In this document: one piece after another, positions 44,301 through 52,228 of the stretch
Numbering within the stretch: the stretch's first letter is position 1
How the letters are laid out: every line of letters begins with the position of its first letter
Origin: Roseibium aggregatum
GTDB lineage: Bacteria > Pseudomonadota > Alphaproteobacteria > Rhizobiales > Stappiaceae
Assembly (NCBI RefSeq): GCF_017309185.1
Contig: NZ_JAEKJZ010000006.1
Coordinates: 310,001 to 374,000, forward strand
Length of the DNA: 64,000 nt
Direction: 5' to 3'
Notes under the pieces: model-generated
Told to the model about the DNA's origin: nothing
Database searches by the model: none
What the model saw: only the letters and a program-made list of their open reading frames with translations
Program-made: the position numbers and the translations under genes

Positions 44301-44755
44301 CCTCGGTTCTGCCGACGCCTGTCTATTTCTACGGACTGGAGGCGGGCGACGAGATCGCCGTCGATCTGGAGCCGGGCAAGACGCTGGTGATCCGGTGTCA
44401 GGCGATCGGCGAAACCGACGAGAAGGGCGAAAAGAAGGTCTTCTTCGAGCTCAACGGCCAGCCGCGCAACGTCAAGGTTCCGGACCGGGCCCACGGGGCG
44501 AGCGGTGCGGCGGCCATGCGCAAGGCGGAGGACGGCAACGCGGCCCATGTCGGCGCGCCGATGCCTGGCGTCATCTCGACCGTCGCGGTTGCCGCGGGAC
44601 AGGAGGTCAAGGCGGGCGACGTGCTGGTCTCCATCGAAGCCATGAAGATGGAAACCGCGCTGCATGCGGAGCGGGACGGCAAGGTCAAGGAAGTTCTTGT
44701 GAGCCCCGGATCACAGATCGACGCCAAGGACCTGCTGGTGGTGTTCGAGGGCTGA
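41312..44755 (+). CDS. pyc: Pyruvate carboxylase
   Basis: A 1147-residue biotin enzyme that makes oxaloacetate from pyruvate and bicarbonate (anaplerosis). Domains in order are biotin carboxylase (residues 1-470, with GGGGRGM ATP loop, EVNPRVQVEHTVTEEVTG), carboxyltransferase (about 540-830, DTTMRDAHQSLLATR, FRVFDCLN, FHTHDTSG), the PYC allosteric/central domain, and the biotin carrier domain with biotinyl Lys1112 (EAMKM). The start is a TTG behind GGGGAGAAGGCG. The product begins at the expected MAITKILVANRSEIAIRVFRA, so the length is normal. Confidence 0.98.
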   Translation: MAITKILVANRSEIAIRVFRAANELGLKTVAIYAEQDKLALHRFKADEAYQVGTGLGPIEAYLSIDEIIRVAKHAKADAIHPGYGLLSESPEFVDACEEAGITFIGPKSETMRRLGNKVAARNLAVEAGVPVMPATEPLPEDMREIKRLAAGIGYPVMLKASWGGGGRGMRVIPDEATLEKEVLAAKREAKAAFGKDEIYLEKLVQRARHVEVQILGDGQGGLVHLFERDCSIQRRHQKVVERAPAPYLDETKRAELCEYGLKIGRAVNYRGAGTVEFLMDADTGAVYFIEVNPRVQVEHTVTEEVTGIDIVQAQIRISEGARIGTPESGVPAQEDIRLNGHALQCRITTEDPEQNFIPDYGRITAYRGATGFGIRLDGGTAYSGAVITRYYDPLLEKVTAWAPTAEDARRRMDRALREFRIRGVATNLVFLENIITHPDFQANSYTTRFIDETPALFAQTRRQDRATKLLTYIADVSVNGHPETKGRMRPPKDMAAPVVPDFGDGRPEGTKQLLDKLGPKGFAEWMKAETRALVTDTTMRDAHQSLLATRMRTHDIVNVAEAYASGLPTLFSLECWGGATFDVAMRFLTESPWERLHLVREKAPNILLQMLLRGSNGVGYTNYPDNVVRFFVKQAAENGVDLFRVFDCLNWVENMRVSMDAVQEANKLCEGVICYTGDMLDSARPKYDLKYYVALAKELEAAGAHILGLKDMAGLLKPEAARVLIKTLKEEVDLPIHFHTHDTSGISAATVLAAVEAGADAVDAAMDALSGLTSQPCLGSIVEALRGSERDTGLDAATIRKISFYWEAVRTQYRAFESDLRFGASEVYLHEMPGGQFTNLKEQARSLGLETRWHEVAQAYADANRMFGDIVKVTPSSKVVGDMALMMVSQGLTVDDVEDPAKDVAFPDSVVKMLHGDLGQSPGGWPEALQAKVLKGEKPITVRPGSLLDEADLEAERKAIAEKTGHEIDDAELAAYLMYPKVFTDFDKAQQQYGPTSVLPTPVYFYGLEAGDEIAVDLEPGKTLVIRCQAIGETDEKGEKKVFFELNGQPRNVKVPDRAHGASGAAAMRKAEDGNAAHVGAPMPGVISTVAVAAGQEVKAGDVLVSIEAMKMETALHAERDGKVKEVLVSPGSQIDAKDLLVVFEG

Positions 44756-44759
44756 TCGA

Positions 44760-44806
44760 AGCCCGGATGGAAACGGTCGGAAGATTGGCCGATGTTTCAC
44801 CGGGCT
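44760..44806. terminator. Stem-loop between convergent pyc and DUF1697 genes
   Basis: AGCCCGGATGGAAAC (44760-44774) pairs with GTTTCACCGGGCT (44794-44806), with two bulged bases. It lies five bases after the pyc stop and touches the stop of the convergent gene. It can end transcription from both sides, though no strong T-run is seen. Confidence 0.5.
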
Positions 44807-45326
44807 ATTGTCCGGCCAGGTTCCCGGCGATCTCAAGAAGAGCCCGGAGGGTGTTCAAATTGCGCGCCGTTCCGGGCTTGAGGGCCGGAAGCTTGAGTTT
44901 TGACCGGCCCATTCCCTTCGGATAGTGAACCACTATTTCCGATCCCAGGGCCACGGCCTGTTCTCCGTCCGGGGCGACCATGGTTTCGAGCGCGCCGGGT
45001 GGCGCATCTTCCGGCAGGAATACGAAGGCCACCTGTTTCGGATCCGCGTCCGGAAACGGGTTGCGCGCGCAAAGCGTTCTCAAGTCATCGCAAGTCCGCA
45101 GAAAGGCTCCCGGCGTGGTGCCGAAATAGTCCGCCAGAGCGCTGTTCAGCGCCTCGTGAGCCTGGCTTCTGTCCATGTCCGTGCGAAATACGAGATTACC
45201 GCTCTGGATATAGGTCGAAACGTCCCGGAAGCCCTGCTTTTCAGCCAGGGCGCGCAAATCGGCCATGGCTATCTTTCCAGTCCCGCCGACGTTCACGGCA
45301 CGGAGAAAAGCCACGAATACGGTCAT
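44805..45326 (-). CDS. DUF1697 family protein
   Basis: A 173-residue cytoplasmic protein with the family hallmarks FVAFLRAVNVGGTGKIAMADLRAL, STYIQSGNLVFRT and the C-terminal KGMGRSKLKLPALKPGTARNLNTLRALLE. The ATG at 45326 has GGAG eight bases before it; a GTG nine bases upstream is possible. The biochemical function of this widespread family is unknown. It lies 35 bases after the glutamine amidotransferase gene on the same strand. Confidence 0.88.
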   Translation of the reverse strand: MTVFVAFLRAVNVGGTGKIAMADLRALAEKQGFRDVSTYIQSGNLVFRTDMDRSQAHEALNSALADYFGTTPGAFLRTCDDLRTLCARNPFPDADPKQVAFVFLPEDAPPGALETMVAPDGEQAVALGSEIVVHYPKGMGRSKLKLPALKPGTARNLNTLRALLEIAGNLAGQ

Positions 45327-45360
45327 GCGGAACACTCCGGTTAGAGCCTTTTTTGCCCGT

Positions 45361-46125
45361 TCACTCGGCAGCCTTCAATACGCTGCGCTGTGCCGGTGCA
45401 TCCGCCGTGCCGATCCAGAGGTCGAGGAACCGGTCGAGCCATTTTTTGACCGAGGGGTCGTGGATCAGGCGTCCGGCAAAATGATCGCGGCGGGACTGGG
45501 CGCCGGGGAGCACCATGCGCGGGGCGCCTTTGGTCGTCCAGCGGACCATCATCTGATGGGTCAATTCCGGATGAAACTGTATGCCGTAGGCACAGGGACC
45601 GACGCGGATGGCCTGGTTCGGATAGGTGGGGCCGCTTGCCAGCAGGTCCGCGCCCCTGGGCAGGTCAAAGCCTTCCCGGTGCCACTGGTAGACCTTTTTC
45701 GGCCAGTCCATCAGGGTCTTGCCCGTCTCTGTCGGTTTCAGCGGATAATAGCCGATTTCAACGAGATCGTCGCAGTGACCGCCGACCGTTCCTCCCAGAT
45801 GCTTCACCAGCATCTGGGCGCCCAGGCAAATGCCGAGAAAGGGTTTTTCTTCCCGCAGGGGAGTCCTGATCCAGTTGATTTCCTTATGGACGAAGGCGTC
45901 CGGATCGTTCGCGCTCATCGGTCCGCCGAAGATCACGGCGCCGGCGTGATCCGCCATCGTGTCCGGCAGGCTGTCGCCGAAACGGGGCTTGCGGATGTCG
46001 AGCGCGAAGCCGCGCCTGACAAGTTCCTGGCCGACACGTCCGGGAGACGAGTTTTCCTGGTGGAGTACGATCAGAACTTTCGGGCGGTTGCCGCCACCAT
46101 CGAGCTGAAATCTCATGACATTCAT
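45361..46125 (-). CDS. Class I glutamine amidotransferase-like protein
   Basis: A 254-residue protein of the GMP-synthase-like stand-alone amidotransferase group. The nucleophile is Cys100 (FLGICLGAQML). The oxyanion region is FGGPMSAND, and the catalytic His/Glu are in YGIQFHPELTH. Stand-alone members of this type often act on gamma-glutamyl compounds; the substrate is not clear here. It is on the minus strand upstream of the DUF1697 gene. Confidence 0.88.
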   Translation of the reverse strand: MNVMRFQLDGGGNRPKVLIVLHQENSSPGRVGQELVRRGFALDIRKPRFGDSLPDTMADHAGAVIFGGPMSANDPDAFVHKEINWIRTPLREEKPFLGICLGAQMLVKHLGGTVGGHCDDLVEIGYYPLKPTETGKTLMDWPKKVYQWHREGFDLPRGADLLASGPTYPNQAIRVGPCAYGIQFHPELTHQMMVRWTTKGAPRMVLPGAQSRRDHFAGRLIHDPSVKKWLDRFLDLWIGTADAPAQRSVLKAAE

Positions 46126-46206
46126 ATTAGGGTGCAGTGCGGAAAAAATCGAGCCCCTGCGCCGCAGCTTTTGCCAAAAGCGGCCGGACGGTGGATATCC
46201 CGGGGT

Positions 46207-46683
46207 TCACTCCGTTTCCCCTTCTTCGGGCGCGGTTTGAGCGACCTTGTGGCGGAGGGTCATCCGGTCACGCGTGGAAACCCCGAGCAGTTCGGCCACC
46301 CGCCAGATGGTGTTGTCCTCGAATTCGTGAACGTGGCCATCCGCGTAGACGATCTCCCACATCATCTCGACAATGGCCAGCCGTTCCGTTTCGTCCGTGG
46401 TGCGTTTGAGCACGGAGGTGAAGCCGTAAAGATCGACGGCCTCCTCATCCCGCTGTTTGGCGGCGGCAATGAGTTTCGTCGTCTCGGTGTCCGAAAGGGA
46501 GTAGTGCTTTTGCAGGATCTGCCGGAGCTTTTCGCTTTCGCTGTCCTCGATCACCCCGTCGACATCGACCAGATGAAACAAAAGCGCCGCCGCCGCCAGA
46601 CGCGTGTCGTCCTCGGCGAAGGTTTTCTTGCCGCTGTCTCCGAGCGTCATTTCCCGGACAAAGTTCTTAAGCGCACTCAGCAT
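46207..46683 (-). CDS. TerB-like family protein
   Basis: A 158-residue acidic, all-helical protein of the TerB/DjlA-like fold (DTRLAAAALLFHLVDVDGVIEDSESEKLRQILQKHYSLSDTETTKLI; VYADGHVHEFEDNTIWRVAELLGVS). The paired DVDGVIEDSE and YADGHVHEFE acidic loops are typical and may bind metal. The ATG at 46683 is used. The upstream in-frame ATG would add a non-conserved segment that overlaps the promoter. No other tellurite-resistance genes are nearby, so the name does not imply resistance. Confidence 0.85.
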   Translation of the reverse strand: MLSALKNFVREMTLGDSGKKTFAEDDTRLAAAALLFHLVDVDGVIEDSESEKLRQILQKHYSLSDTETTKLIAAAKQRDEEAVDLYGFTSVLKRTTDETERLAIVEMMWEIVYADGHVHEFEDNTIWRVAELLGVSTRDRMTLRHKVAQTAPEEGETE

Positions 46684-46840
46684 CGTGATCGGTCCTGTTA
46701 CCCGGCCTTCCGTCAGGCCACATAAATAGCTAACCCAATCTCTTCCTCGCATCAAAGGGTTGCCGCTCACTTTACGAAAACACGGTTTCCTTCGGATTGT
46801 TTTTTTCCATGTCTAAACTTGACGACTCCAAGTCATGATT

Positions 46841-46857
46841 TTTGGAATGGTTCTAAA
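46841..46857 (+). promoter_or_regulatory. Candidate Irr box upstream of the imelysin operon
   Basis: TTTGGAATGGTTCTAAA is a near-palindrome of the form TTTRGAA-N3-TTCTAAA, which matches the iron-control element bound by the haem-sensing regulator Irr in Rhizobiales and relatives (from memory of the published consensus). A second small palindrome (GACT-CCA-AGTC) lies just before it. The following 150 bases are AT-rich and should hold the promoter of the gene at 47011. Confidence 0.5.
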
Positions 46858-47010
46858 GTATTGATTTTTTTAAATATATAACTTGACTTTCACATTCTTA
46901 AAATGATTTCTCCAGAGCTTGTACGGTGCTGCGCGCGCCAAGCCCTTTTTGGCGAATGCCGGTGCCGCGGCAGCATCTGAACGGCATGTTTTAAAAATCG
47001 GGATGGAACG

Positions 47011-48273
47011 ATGAAAAGCTTCAAGTACGGCCTTCTGGCTGCCACCGCATTGTTTGTCAGCCCCGCCCTGGCGGCGGCGCCGGCCGATGTCCTGTCGACC
47101 TACGGCGATATCGCCCAGGCGAAATATTCGGATTCCCTCGAGACCGCGAAAACCCTCAAAGCCGCGATCGACAAGCTGATCGCGGAACCGACCGAAGCCA
47201 ATCTGGAAGCCGCCCGCGCTGCCTGGCTGGAATCGCGCAACCCTTATCAGCAGACGGAAGCCTACCGCTTCGGCAACGCCATTGTCGACGACTGGGAAGG
47301 CAAAGTGAATGCCTGGCCGCTGGACGAAGGCCTGATCGACTATGTCGACACTTCCTACGGTGAAGAGTCGGAAGAAAACGACCTGTACACGGCCAATGTG
47401 ATCGCGAACCCGAGCCTTGAAATCGCGGGTGAAACCGTTGACGCCACTGAGATCACCGCAAGCCTGCTGGAAGACAAGCTGCAGGAAGCCGGCGAGGTGG
47501 AAGCCAATGTTGCCACCGGTTATCACGCCATTGAATTCCTGCTCTGGGGCCAGGATCTGAACGGCACGGACGCAGGCGCCGGCGCCCGTCCTGCAACGGA
47601 TTTCGACCCGGCCAACTGCACCGGCGGAAATTGCGAGCGCCGCGTTCAGTATCTGCAGGCAGCGACCGACCTCCTGATCTCCGACCTGGAAGAAATGGTT
47701 GCCGCCTGGTCGCCGGACGGCGCGGCGCGCAAGGAACTGGCGGACAAGGGTGAAGAGGGCGGCCTCGCCACCATCCTGACAGGCATGGGTTCGCTCTCCT
47801 ACGGCGAGCTGGCCGGCGAGCGCATGAAGCTCGGCCTGATGTTGCACGACCCGGAAGAAGAGCATGACTGCTTTTCCGACAACACCCACATGTCGCATTA
47901 CAACGACGTGATCGGTATCCGGAACGTCTATTTCGGTGAATACAAGAGCCCGCTCGGCAACGACGTCACCGGCGCTTCCCTGGCTTCGCTCGTCGAAGCA
48001 AAGGACGCTGCGCTCGCCGAGGAAATGAAAACCAAGCTCGACGCCACGCTGGCGGCTTTCGAAGCGCTCAAGGCCCGCGCCGAAGGCGGTGAGGCCTACG
48101 ATCAGATGATCGGCGAAGGCAACGAGGAAGGCAACGCAGTGGTGCAGGCCGCTGTCGACGCCCTGGTCGACCAGACCACCACGATCGAGCGTGTGGTCAA
48201 GACCCTGGAACTCGACGACATCGCGTTCGAAGGCTCCGACAGCCTCGACAATCCGAGCGCGGTCTTCGAATAA
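47011..48273 (+). CDS. Imelysin family periplasmic protein (ICMP-like)
   Basis: A 420-residue exported protein (signal peptide MKSFKYGLLAATALFVSPALAA) of the imelysin family, linked to iron acquisition in Pseudomonas and marine bacteria. The GxHxxE signature is Gly170-Tyr-His172-Ala-Ile-Glu175 (ATGYHAIEFLLWGQDLN). The second half has the HDPEEEHDCFSDNTHMSHYNDVIGI block typical of the ICMP type. It is acidic throughout. An intrinsic terminator follows, so this gene is probably expressed above the three genes after it. Confidence 0.93.
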   Translation: MKSFKYGLLAATALFVSPALAAAPADVLSTYGDIAQAKYSDSLETAKTLKAAIDKLIAEPTEANLEAARAAWLESRNPYQQTEAYRFGNAIVDDWEGKVNAWPLDEGLIDYVDTSYGEESEENDLYTANVIANPSLEIAGETVDATEITASLLEDKLQEAGEVEANVATGYHAIEFLLWGQDLNGTDAGAGARPATDFDPANCTGGNCERRVQYLQAATDLLISDLEEMVAAWSPDGAARKELADKGEEGGLATILTGMGSLSYGELAGERMKLGLMLHDPEEEHDCFSDNTHMSHYNDVIGIRNVYFGEYKSPLGNDVTGASLASLVEAKDAALAEEMKTKLDATLAAFEALKARAEGGEAYDQMIGEGNEEGNAVVQAAVDALVDQTTTIERVVKTLELDDIAFEGSDSLDNPSAVFE

Positions 48274-48283
48274 TCTATCAGGT

Positions 48284-48315
48284 CCGGGCGGCGCGGAGGC
48301 GCCGCCCGGCTTTTT
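48284..48315 (+). terminator. Intrinsic terminator/attenuator after the first imelysin gene
   Basis: CCGGGCGGCGC (48284-48294) and GCGCCGCCCGG (48299-48309) form a perfect 11-bp stem with a GGAG loop, followed directly by CTTTTTG. It lies 10 bases after the stop. Because the next gene has the same strand and theme, it probably allows partial read-through. Confidence 0.88.
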
Positions 48316-48360
48316 GTTCCGCGAATTTGGGGCTCGCGGATGACATGCAGGATGCGCGGA

Positions 48361-49890
48361 ATGAAACTGGCCTCCGGACCGGCCACCTTGTCAGGCGTGG
48401 TTTTGGCCTTCTGGCTACTGACAGGCCCCGTGCCCGCGGACGAACGCCTGGAATACCGGGACGATCTGTCGGTTGAGGACCTTGCGAAGGTCTCCGGGGT
48501 TTTGGGGGCACCCCCCGATTTCGAGAAACCGGAACGTTTCGAAACAATGCAGGGCGGAGCGGGGACAAACACCAGACGTCCCGGCCGGGACTCCTTTTCC
48601 AAATCGAATGCGAACATCACCTTCGAGGAAGAGCAGCTCTTCAAGCTCGGTAACGGTCTGTTCAAGAAGCTCTGGACCTCGTCACCCGCCTCGACGCGGG
48701 CATCCGACGGCCTCGGACCTCTCTACAATGCCCGCTCCTGTCAGGGGTGCCATCTGAAGGACGGCCGTGGCCGGCCGCCCCTGCCGGGCGACCGGGCCGT
48801 GTCCCTGTTCCTGCGGCTTTCCGTACCGCCGCAGACCGACAAACAGCGCCAGGACATCGCGGACAAGAAAACCCTTTTCGTTCCGGAACCGGTCTATGGC
48901 GGCCAGTTCCAGAATTTCGCCGTCACGGGCCTGAAAGGCGAAGGCCGCTTCGATATCGAACACCAGGAAATCGAGGTCCCGATGAATGGGGGCGAAACGG
49001 CTGTTCTTCAAAAGCCGGTTTACCGGATAAGAGATCTTGGCTACGGCAACATGCATCCCGACACGTTGATCTCGCCGCGGGTCGCGCCGCCGATGATCGG
49101 CCTCGGGCTTCTGGAGGCGATCCACCCGGGCGATCTGGAAATGCAGGCCGATCCGGATGATCTCGATGGCGACGGCATCTCGGGAAAGATCAGCCGGGTG
49201 CGGGACCCGAAAACCGGAGACCTGACCGTCGGACGGTTCGGCTGGAAGGCCTCCAACCCGACCGTTAGGGCGCAGGCGGCGGACGCCTTTTCCGGCGATA
49301 TCGGCATCAGCACACCGGAAAAGCCCGACAACTACGGCGATTGCACGCAGGCGCAGGAGGCCTGCCGTACCGCACCCCATGGAGAACAGCCCAACCTCGG
49401 CGTCTCGGAGGCTCCCGATCCGGTCATGGATCTGGTGACGTTTTATTCGGCGAACCTCGCGGTTCCCGCGCGCCGGGACGTGGGAGACCCGCAGGTCTTG
49501 AAGGGCAAGCAGGTTTTCCACGAAGCCGGTTGCCCGGCCTGCCATCGGCCGAAATACGTCACTCGCCGAAACGCGGAGAATCCGGCGCACAGGTTCCAGC
49601 TGATCTGGCCTTACACCGATCTTCTGCTTCATGATATGGGTGAGGGATTGGCGGACCATCGCCCGGTCGGCGACGCGAGCGGACGCGAATGGCGCACACC
49701 TCCGCTCTGGGGCATCGGGCTCACGGAGGCGGTGAACAATCACACACGTTTCCTGCATGACGGTCGCGCACGAAATCTGCTGGAAGCCGTGTTGTGGCAC
49801 GATGGAGAAGCGAAGCCGGCCCGGGACCATGTCGTGTCCCTGTCCCCTGGGGACCGCCAGGCGCTGATACGGTTTTTGGAGTCCTTATGA
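48361..49890 (+). CDS. Di-heme c-type oxidoreductase (DUF1111 type)
   Basis: A 509-residue exported protein with two CxxCH heme sites: CQGCH (about residues 127-131) and CPACH in the C-terminal third (HEAGCPACHRPKYVT). Typical family features are NGLFKKLWTSSPASTRASDGLGPLYNARSC, PDDLDGDGISGKISRV and LLHDMGEGLAD ... EWRTPPLWGIGLT. These proteins are often called thiol oxidoreductases, but the substrate is unproven. The ATG at 48361 (AGGA eight bases upstream) is preferred over ATGs at 48340 and 48352. The stop overlaps the next start (TTATGA). The setting beside imelysins suggests redox handling of iron in the periplasm. Confidence 0.9.
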   Translation: MKLASGPATLSGVVLAFWLLTGPVPADERLEYRDDLSVEDLAKVSGVLGAPPDFEKPERFETMQGGAGTNTRRPGRDSFSKSNANITFEEEQLFKLGNGLFKKLWTSSPASTRASDGLGPLYNARSCQGCHLKDGRGRPPLPGDRAVSLFLRLSVPPQTDKQRQDIADKKTLFVPEPVYGGQFQNFAVTGLKGEGRFDIEHQEIEVPMNGGETAVLQKPVYRIRDLGYGNMHPDTLISPRVAPPMIGLGLLEAIHPGDLEMQADPDDLDGDGISGKISRVRDPKTGDLTVGRFGWKASNPTVRAQAADAFSGDIGISTPEKPDNYGDCTQAQEACRTAPHGEQPNLGVSEAPDPVMDLVTFYSANLAVPARRDVGDPQVLKGKQVFHEAGCPACHRPKYVTRRNAENPAHRFQLIWPYTDLLLHDMGEGLADHRPVGDASGREWRTPPLWGIGLTEAVNNHTRFLHDGRARNLLEAVLWHDGEAKPARDHVVSLSPGDRQALIRFLESL

Positions 49891-50963
49891 TACGCCGTCT
49901 GATGCTGGCGATGATCGCCCTATGTACTGCCGCCCCGGCCATGGCCACGGATTTCACGCCACAGCTGGAGAATTTCATTTCAGGCTATATCCGGCCGTCG
50001 ACCGCGGAATTCGCTTCGACCGCAGCGGCATTGCCGGGCGCGGTCAGCGCCGTTTGCGAAAAGACGGACGATGCTTCGGCGGAACGGTTCAGGGAAACTT
50101 ATACCGACACGGTTCTGGGGTTCGCCAGGATCCATTTTTTACGGTTCGGTCCGCTGCTCGAGGGAGACCGTCTTACCCGGCTCGCTTTCATGCCGGATCC
50201 CCGCAACGCGGCCCAGCGTCAGATACGGCGGGTCTACGGCAACGAGGACGCAAGCGTTTTGTCAGTGGACACGCTCAAGGACAAAAGCGTCGCCCTACAG
50301 GGCCTGACGGCTCTTCAACTGATCGCTTTCGGCAAGACCGGGGATGTCCGGCTCGGCGAACCGGGCGACACCCGGGACTTTACCTGCGAATACGCTCTGG
50401 CGATCGCGCAAAACGTGGCCGCCGTCGGGGAGGCGGTCGCCAGGGACTGGGCCGATCCGGACGGCTACAGCCGGCTGCTTCTGACCGCAGGTCCGGACAA
50501 CGAGCGGTTCCGGACCTCCAAGGAGGCCATTGAAACCGTCTTCAACGCCCTGGTGACGGGGATCATCATTGTCCGGGACCAGGACCTCCTGCCGGCGCTC
50601 GGGTCGTCGCAGAAGGGCGCCAAACCGAACCGGTTTCCCTTTTCGCGCTCCGGCAACGGCATTGCCTTCATCTCCGAGGAACTCTCCGGCATCCGGGACG
50701 GCGTCGCCAGCCTGAAACTGGAAGGTCTCGTTGCGGAGGAGTTCGAGTGGATCTTTGGCGCGGTGTCCTTCGAGTTCGACAACGCGCAGGGCTATCTGGA
50801 CAACCTGCAGCCGCCGCTGCGCGCAACATTCGGCGATGGCGAGAGCTACGGCCGGGTGACCGTCCTGGCAATCACACTGAAATCGATCAGGGACACGCTG
50901 GCCCTCGAACTTGCCGGCGCCCTCGGACTGGCCGGAGGCTTCAATGCGCTGGATGGAGACTGA
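49887..50963 (+). CDS. Second imelysin-family protein lacking the GxHxxE motif
   Basis: A 358-residue exported protein (signal peptide MIRRLMLAMIALCTAAPAMA) with the imelysin fold pattern (FARIHFLRFGPLLEGDRLTRLAFMPDPRNAAQRQIRRV). Where imelysins have GxHxxE it has Gly139-Leu-Thr141-Ala-Leu-Gln144, in a segment that aligns well with the first imelysin (GLTALQLIAFG against GYHAIEFLLWG). Both putative metal ligands are therefore replaced. It overlaps the upstream and downstream genes by a few bases, so it is translated as part of the same operon. Confidence 0.88.
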   Translation: MIRRLMLAMIALCTAAPAMATDFTPQLENFISGYIRPSTAEFASTAAALPGAVSAVCEKTDDASAERFRETYTDTVLGFARIHFLRFGPLLEGDRLTRLAFMPDPRNAAQRQIRRVYGNEDASVLSVDTLKDKSVALQGLTALQLIAFGKTGDVRLGEPGDTRDFTCEYALAIAQNVAAVGEAVARDWADPDGYSRLLLTAGPDNERFRTSKEAIETVFNALVTGIIIVRDQDLLPALGSSQKGAKPNRFPFSRSGNGIAFISEELSGIRDGVASLKLEGLVAEEFEWIFGAVSFEFDNAQGYLDNLQPPLRATFGDGESYGRVTVLAITLKSIRDTLALELAGALGLAGGFNALDGD

Positions 50964-52101
50964 CGTCAAAACCCTGTCACGCCGGAGCTTTCTGGCCGCC
51001 CTGGGCGGGCTCGCGGCAACACCCGCTTTTTGCGGGTCGACCCTGGCGGAAAGCCTGTTGAGCCGGGAAGCGGCGGACGGCGTTCCCCTCTTCGTCAGCG
51101 CTTACAAGAAGACCAACGGCGATTACGGCATCGGTATTCTGGACGATCTGGGGCAGGTTCTTGGTGAAATCTCCCTGCCGGGCCGCGGTCACGGCATCGC
51201 CGTCTCGCCGGACAAGCAGCAATTCGTTGCCTTCGCCAGGCGGCCGGGAACCTTCGCGGTGGTGGTCCGGCCCTATGAAGACCGGCGGCCGGAGGTGCTG
51301 ACCTCCGAACCCGGCCGGCATTTTTACGGCCATGGCTGTTTTTCGGCCGACGGCCGGCTGCTCTATGCGGTCGAAAACGACTATGACGCGGTTCGCGGCG
51401 TGGTTGGCATCTACGACATGTCCGGCGAAAGCGTGCGAAGGATCGGGGAAATCGGCACCCACGGCATCGGTCCGCATGACGTGATGCTGACCCCGGATCG
51501 CAAGAGCCTGATCGTCGCCAACGGGGGCATCGAGACCCATCCGGACAGGCCGCGCGAAAAGCTGAACCTCGACACGATGGCGCCGTCGGTCGTCTATCTC
51601 GACATCGAAAACGGCGACCTGCTTGCCGGTCATGCGCTTGACAAATCCCTGCATCAACTGTCGCTGCGTCACATGGCCATGGACGCGGACGGACGCGCGT
51701 GGGTTGGCGGCCAGTACGAGGGGCCGCTATCGGAAACGCCACCGCTCGTGGCCATGATGTCGCGGGACGAGGCCATGAAGGTCACAGACATTCCGGATGG
51801 GGTGGCTGCGGGATTGAAAAACTATATCGGCTCGGTCACCGCCAACCGGTCCGGGGACGTTATCGCGACCTCGGCCCCGCGCGGTGGGCAGACCCTGTTC
51901 TGGAAGGCGTCCTCAGGCGCGTTTCTGGGCGCGGAGCCGATCGTGGACGGCTGCGGGGTGGCGCCGATCGATCAGGGAGATTTCCTGATTTCCGACGGCA
52001 ACGGTGCGCTTTCCCTGATCACGGACCCGGCACAACCGCCAGAAATTCTGGCCCGGCCTCCCGGATTTGCCTGGGACAATCACATGTTTGCACTGAGCTG
52101 A
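50953..52101 (+). CDS. DUF1513 beta-propeller protein with Tat-type signal
   Basis: A 382-residue protein starting with a twin-arginine-type signal (SRRSFLAALGGLAATPAF). The body contains the DUF1513 hallmarks: GRGHGIAVSPDKQQFVAFARRPGTFA, HFYGHGCFSADGRLLYAVENDYDAVRGVVGIYD, GIGPHDVMLTPDRKSLIVANGGIETHPD and a C-terminal FAWDNHMFAL. The fold should be a seven-bladed propeller. It is the last gene of the imelysin locus, an order also known in Pseudomonas near icmP. The ATG at 50953 lies inside the end of the preceding gene. Confidence 0.9.
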   Translation: METDVKTLSRRSFLAALGGLAATPAFCGSTLAESLLSREAADGVPLFVSAYKKTNGDYGIGILDDLGQVLGEISLPGRGHGIAVSPDKQQFVAFARRPGTFAVVVRPYEDRRPEVLTSEPGRHFYGHGCFSADGRLLYAVENDYDAVRGVVGIYDMSGESVRRIGEIGTHGIGPHDVMLTPDRKSLIVANGGIETHPDRPREKLNLDTMAPSVVYLDIENGDLLAGHALDKSLHQLSLRHMAMDADGRAWVGGQYEGPLSETPPLVAMMSRDEAMKVTDIPDGVAAGLKNYIGSVTANRSGDVIATSAPRGGQTLFWKASSGAFLGAEPIVDGCGVAPIDQGDFLISDGNGALSLITDPAQPPEILARPPGFAWDNHMFALS

Positions 52102-52228
52102 TCCGGCGTTCAGGCCGATCAACCGGGCGCAAAACCGTTGTGTTTCCCTATTTTGTCAAATTCTACAGGCATTTTCATGCTTGGTATGGTCTAAATTTGG
52201 GCCGATTCGCAAAAGGGAGACCCGGACT

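Noticed and set aside
41288..44665. A 1125-codon open frame antisense to pyruvate carboxylase
   Set aside because: It mirrors a certain gene codon for codon, has no recognisable domain and is a product of GC-rich codon use. It is a shadow frame despite its length.
46207..46683. Tellurite-resistance function for the TerB-like gene
   Set aside because: Only the fold is TerB-like; no terZABCDE genes are near.
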